A DNA stretch of 64,000 nucleotides. It comes from Colocasia esculenta. Lineage: Eukaryota > Streptophyta > Magnoliopsida > Alismatales > Araceae. The stretch covers positions 105,809,698 to 105,873,697 of the forward strand of contig CM024758.1 of assembly GCA_014218235.1 (NCBI GenBank), written 5' to 3'. How positions within the stretch are numbered: the stretch's first letter is position 1; each line of letters begins with the position of its first letter. Below the pieces are notes generated by a model that did not search any database, had not been told where the DNA came from, and worked only from the letters and a program-made list of their open reading frames with translations. Shown here piece after piece: positions 60,256 through 64,000 of the stretch. A program made the position numbers and the translations under genes.

Positions 60256-61728
60256 CTGAAAACGACAGCCCCTATGTCGCCATCATAATCCCATATTTTA
60301 AATCCTCAGAAAATCGAAAATGACTTGAAGTCACCTTCCATATGAGGAAGGCGACATATCGAGCAGTCGTATTCAGGAAGGCGACACGTAGGCCGTCACA
60401 TTCTGGACCTTAAACAGGAAACTCAATCCGAAGCCAACTTGGACACATGCTATTGATGGAAATTGCTTCATTTGGACGTCCAAATCACGTCCAAATCCTC
60501 TCAAATTAGGAGGAGACCTTCCTAACATGTTCCTTTCCGAGTTCCAATAGCCCTTGCACAGCCATACTTACCCAGAGTTGGACTCTTGCCCATTATTCCT
60601 CTCAGACCCGAGTTGGGAATAATCACCCATAAGTACCTCGTCTCTACATCTTTTTGGGCAAGGCCGGAGTCATTAGTTCGCTGAGCAAGAGAGCTTCATC
60701 TTCCACGAAGAGAGTTCTCCCTCCAGACGATCAGCAAGAGCCCTCCAGGGCGTTTTCCCAGCGGCTACACAATCTCTTCTTCCTTCTTCTCTTTATTTCA
60801 TTGATTTCATGCATGCATAGCTTCGTTTTCTTTCTAGTTTAGCATTAGATCACGACACACACACCCATCCTTAACACCCACAGGGGTTAAAAGCCCCAAT
60901 CTCGTGAGTTCCCTCCATATTAGTTCATGTTTACATGCTTTTCATTGAATAGATCTTCTACACACGAGTTCTAATGGGTGTTTATCTTGTTTAAATCACT
61001 TTGGCAGGTGTTTAAAGGTCAGAGCAAGGTGAGGCTCCTGTCCCTTGGCCGGCTGAGGAGCAGGAAGACGAAGAACCCAAATCTCCATCCACTGAAGAGG
61101 AAGGCGACGACCGCTGTGTCGCAATCAAGAAGGCGCCATTGCCTACGTCGCGTTCAGTAGAGAGCAAGGCGACGCCTCCTACGTCGCATTACCAGGTACG
61201 CCTTCCCCTTCATCTTTCCTTTCCAAGGTAGTCAGCCCTCCATCTGAACATCAAGAGGCGACTGCGTTGGTGGCGATCACGGTCAATTCCTAATCCCTTA
61301 CATATTCATAATCAATTCAAAAGGGGATACCAATCCCGTGATTACACCTTTTGGCGATCACGGTGGGACGACTTGTGCCCATCACGCTTGTTCTTCCTTT
61401 CCCTGCCGTCCCTATCATCTAACAGGTGTGTTGTGTGGTTAGTTTTCCGTTTTTGGTTCTCTTCCTTTGAGTTTGGCAGTGCTCTGCGATTCTGGGTAAG
61501 AAGGCGACAACGGAGGCGTCGCTACCTTCTTAGCGACATAGGGCACGTCGCAATCAGGTCAGTACACAGCATCCTTCCTTGTCTATTTCTATCTTCTATG
61601 TGCTGTGCGGAAGACGACGTAGGCTGCGTCGTGATAAGGGAAGGCGACAGAAGTCGCGTCGCTACCAGGTACACAGTCTGCCCCTACGCTTGCTTGATTT
61701 ATTTAAGATTTTTTGAGTTTGTGGAGAA

Positions 61729-62017
61729 AGCGACAGGGCCATTGTCGCTATACAGAAGACGACGGGGGTTCAGTCGCCTTCAGGTCAGTACCCTGGTCCT
61801 TGAATTTCCTTGCAAATTTGGGTTTACTTTCACATACTCCATCCATATTTCATCATACCATGTCTTTTCCATGCTCTTGAGAGATTGCTAGTCTTGTATG
61901 CTATAGGGTTGCTTGATTTTTCGTGCATAATTAGGACTTAATTGCCCTCTGTTCACTGCGAGAAGGAACGCGACAGGGTCATTGTCGCGATATTGGTCGC
62001 GACAGCGCCATTGTCGC
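61729..62017. repeat. Three related GCGACA...TGTCGC hairpins in T2 LTR
   Basis: Stems at 61729-61735/61743-61749, 61969-61975/61983-61989 and 61999-62004/62012-62017, each with a 7-base loop of the form G(G/C)G(C/T)CAT. The shared unit is close to GCGACAGGGCCATTGTCGC. Confidence 0.8.
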
Positions 62018-62225
62018 CTTCTGCCTCTGAGAGCAATTAGTCCTAATTCTTGTTGTGATAGTACTAGGTTAGAATTTTGCATGCACTCCGGTGCACATAG
62101 GATTTGCATACATCTTTCCATACTTATAGTCTAGGTTCCTCCTCAGCGACGCTCGCTCTCTCGGCCACATATTCCTTGTGTTCGACTAGAACACTCGCTT
62201 GAGGGCCTCCATAAGTCCCCGCTGA

Positions 62226-62243
62226 CCGTGGATTCCCACACGG
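62226..62243. repeat. Conserved LTR hairpin, T2 copy
   Basis: CCGTG, loop GATTCCCA, CACGG. Relative to G1 and G2 the stem pair A-T is replaced by G-C on both sides. Confidence 0.6.
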
Positions 62244-62280
62244 CCGCCGGGCTGGTTGTACCCGTCGCCACCTAGGATCG

Positions 62281-62580
62281 AGTCTAACTCATTTTGGCAA
62301 GATAGAGAGAGTCCTAGTCATACCCGAAGTTGGAAGCCTTCTCCCATTTAGGAAACCCTTCCTTACTCGGAGAGAACTTGCTAAAAGTCAAATCGCTAAA
62401 AGGCAAACTTGAACCAATTAAAAGAAACCATCATCATTGCCAATTGCTTGCTTTGGGTGAGACGTTTTCTCTTTCCTTTTGTTTGCATAGGATTGCTTGT
62501 TTAGGTAACAAAGAGTCTGTCTAGGTTAGGCCGTTTCTCTCAAAGTCTGAAAAAAGCTTTCCCCACCTTTCTGTGCTCAC
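62281..62580 (+). other. T2 leader before gag
   Basis: An AT-richer stretch between the LTR-like region and the first gag ATG. It should contain the primer binding site, but I see no TGGTATCAGAGC and could not assign another tRNA. Confidence 0.35.
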
Positions 62581-64000
62581 ATGTCAAATATGGAGTCATA
62601 CCTGAACCCAGTCTATGATGAGAGGCAGGACCCTGCCCTCTACACCTCCCAAGACTACAAGGACTCCCTTCCTCACGATCTCTTCGGGGAGTCGACCCCG
62701 CCTTGGGTCGCTGATGTCCATGCCTCTGAAGGTCACCATCACAACATGGCGGCCCGCCTCAGACACCCATCCTCCCCAGTCGGACGATCAAGCCACTCAG
62801 CTCTTGCGCCTAATTCCTCAGCTTGATCAGTCCCAGATCCAAACCCTCATGACGGCCCTCAAAGGAAAGGCCGCCTCCTCACCCTCACCTAGAGCGGGTG
62901 CATCACGCCCCGCAGCAGCTACGTCCGGCCCCCATGTCGCCATGGGACAAGCCGACAACACCCCCATCCGGCTGCGGACCATCCGATTTACGGCATTTGA
63001 ATCCGAGCATTACATTCCCCGTGAGTCGAGGCCGCGGTCTCCACCATACCAGCCATGTTACTCCCCTCATCGTCCTGAGCCACGCGCCAGGCCCACCTCT
63101 CACGCCTCTTCCATGTACGCTCAGCCCTCCGCCGCACCGGACATGATGTCCGAGTGGGCGTCCATCAAGAAGGAGCTCCAAGAGCTCTGAAAGCAAGTCG
63201 GCCCTAGGCAGCACCACGATGTGCACATGCCAAATTTCAATGGTCTATGGGTCCCCTCTCAATCCGAGCTGCCGAAGTACCGCAAATACAACGGCTCAGG
63301 CAATCCCTATACCCATATCAAAGATTTCATCTATGAGTCCGCCTCCTACCAGCATGATCGCTGCCTCATGGCATATCTCTTCCGCCGGTCGCTGGACGGG
63401 CACGCCCTAGATTGGTTCTACTCCCTGTTACCCGAGGATGCTGAAGACTTCGCTGTCGTGAAGGCCAAGTTTCTCGAACAATTCCAAGACAGGGTCGGGA
63501 CCAATACTCCCTTACAGATCTCATGGCTGAGAAGATGAAGTCGGACGAGGATTTTGCCTCGTACGCCGATAGGTGGAGGCAAATGGCCACCAGAGTTCCG
63601 GGGTACCTTCCAGAAGGGGAGAAGGTGAAGATCATCATCACCAATGCCACGCCTGCCTATAGAAACATCCTGACGATGAATGACATCACCACTATGCATC
63701 AGCTCTACAGTCGGGCCCGGTTCATCCAGACCCAGCTCAAAGACTCTCCCATCCACTCCATGTTCGAACCCCATAAATCTCGATTCCAAAGAAACCCTCA
63801 GGGGCCAGTCACTGAGGGCGTCCAAGTGAACGAGCAAGTGAGCACGTTCAACCCTGCCGGCCAAAGCCAAAACCGTCAACCTTACAATGCCCAGGGTCAG
63901 AACCCTACCCATCCTCCACAAGGGCAACCACCACGCCAATACAACCAAGTGCCACCTCCTGATGGATTTCAGCAAAGGCGTCCCATGGGTCCTAGAAGAA
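62581..64000 (+). pseudogene. T2 gag, Tat/Ogre-like, broken and cut by window end
   Basis: The first likely ATG is 62581. N-terminal acidic part to 62750, then a frame change, then D-D-Q-A-T-Q-L-L-R-L-I-P-Q-L and a Pro/Ser/Arg-rich part. A TGA is at 63188-63190 in the same frame as the following core. The core (63221-63540) reads L-P-K-Y-R-K-Y-N-G-S-G-N-P-Y-T-H-I, F-R-R-S-L-D-G-H-A-L-D-W-F-Y and F-L-E-Q-F-Q-D-R, typical of gypsy Gag (Pfam Retrotrans_gag). After a frame change near 63505 the reading from 63523 (E-D-F-A-S-Y-A-D-R-W-R-Q-M-A) is open to the window end and turns Gln/Pro-rich. The Y-A-x-R-W-R motif is usual in Tat/Ogre Gag. Confidence 0.75.

Larger units (their letters stand above)
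59973..62280 (+). repeat. T2 5' LTR (right end uncertain)
   Basis: The left end is clear (TGTAGACACCC). The right end is an estimate: after the hairpin block at 62160-62265, composition changes to a leader. The LTR holds about fifteen short GCGAC/GTCGC inverted pairs between 60229 and 62017. The open frames at 59901-60155 and 61373-61891 come from this repetitive sequence and are not supported as genes. Confidence 0.55.
59973..64000 (+). mobile_element. Ty3/gypsy element T2, 5' part (Tat/Ogre-like gag)
   Basis: It begins TGTAGACACCCATTTCTG immediately after S3 LTR sequence. An LTR-like region with repeated GCGAC/GTCGC hairpins runs to roughly 62.3 kb, then a leader and a gag. The remainder is outside the window. 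Neither the LTR end nor a primer site could be fixed by eye. The gag style suggests Tat/Ogre. Confidence 0.7.

Noticed and set aside
61373..61891. 172-codon open frame in T2 LTR
   Set aside because: It runs through the GCGAC/GTCGC hairpin region, has no recognisable domain, and no related frame is kept elsewhere.

Overview
The window is plant nuclear DNA that consists almost entirely of nested transposable elements. The evidence is the presence of Sirevirus-type Ty1/copia elements, chromodomain-bearing Ty3/gypsy elements (chromoviruses), a Tat/Ogre-like gag, a plant L1-type LINE with a C-terminal RNase H, and a broken multi-exon gene resembling the plant mobile domain family. An angiosperm is clear; I cannot name the species. 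I see no intact host gene, no tRNA or rRNA gene and no CRISPR array. Names used below (S1-S3, G1, G2, T1, T2) are labels for this window only.

Layout, left to right. 1-20708: two Sirevirus units in tandem that share one LTR. S1 (cut by the window edge) supplies a 3' third ORF (28-3683). Then come the shared LTR (3892-6130), S2 gag (6194-7957), S2 pol (7958-11023), the S2 third ORF (11416-18324, split by a solo chromovirus LTR at 11906-15173) and the last LTR (18528-20708). 20709-24788: 3' half of a chromovirus (G1: integrase, chromodomain, polypurine tract, LTR), entered by the Sirevirus pair at its integrase. 24789-41435: a decayed LINE (ORF1 zinc knuckle, endonuclease, RT, zf-RVT, RNase H). 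It is split by a complete Tekay/Del-like chromovirus, T1 (29062-40502), with 5-bp target duplication AAACC and nearly identical 3.26-kb LTRs. 41568-43116: a five-exon plant-mobile-domain-like pseudogene. 43535-48020: minus-strand chromovirus remnant G2 (3.7-kb LTR plus a gag fragment). 48021-59972: Sirevirus S3 (LTR, gag, pol, third ORF, 3' LTR cut short), inserted in the G2 gag. 59973-64000: 5' part of another gypsy element T2 (LTR, leader, Tat/Ogre-like gag), inserted in the S3 3' LTR and running off the window.

Relative order follows from the nesting. The LINE and G1/G2 are oldest, the Sireviruses came next, and the solo LTR and T2 entered the Sireviruses. T1 is probably the youngest because its two LTRs are almost the same. 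Most reading frames are broken, very often by loss of a single base, so some breaks may be assembly errors rather than biology.

Main points for a second look: (1) two GT-AG intron-like segments in T1 gag, which rejoin the Gag reading when removed; (2) the large Sirevirus third ORF, conserved in three copies, with a PKKRK nuclear-localisation-like motif and no membrane segments; (3) an LTR block of about 90 bp shared by G1, G2 and T2 and containing a small hairpin with a compensatory base change; (4) clusters of short GC-rich palindromes in LTRs of different gypsy groups; (5) a Tat-type gypsy RT fragment embedded in the LINE RT; (6) the tandem Sirevirus pair sharing one LTR.
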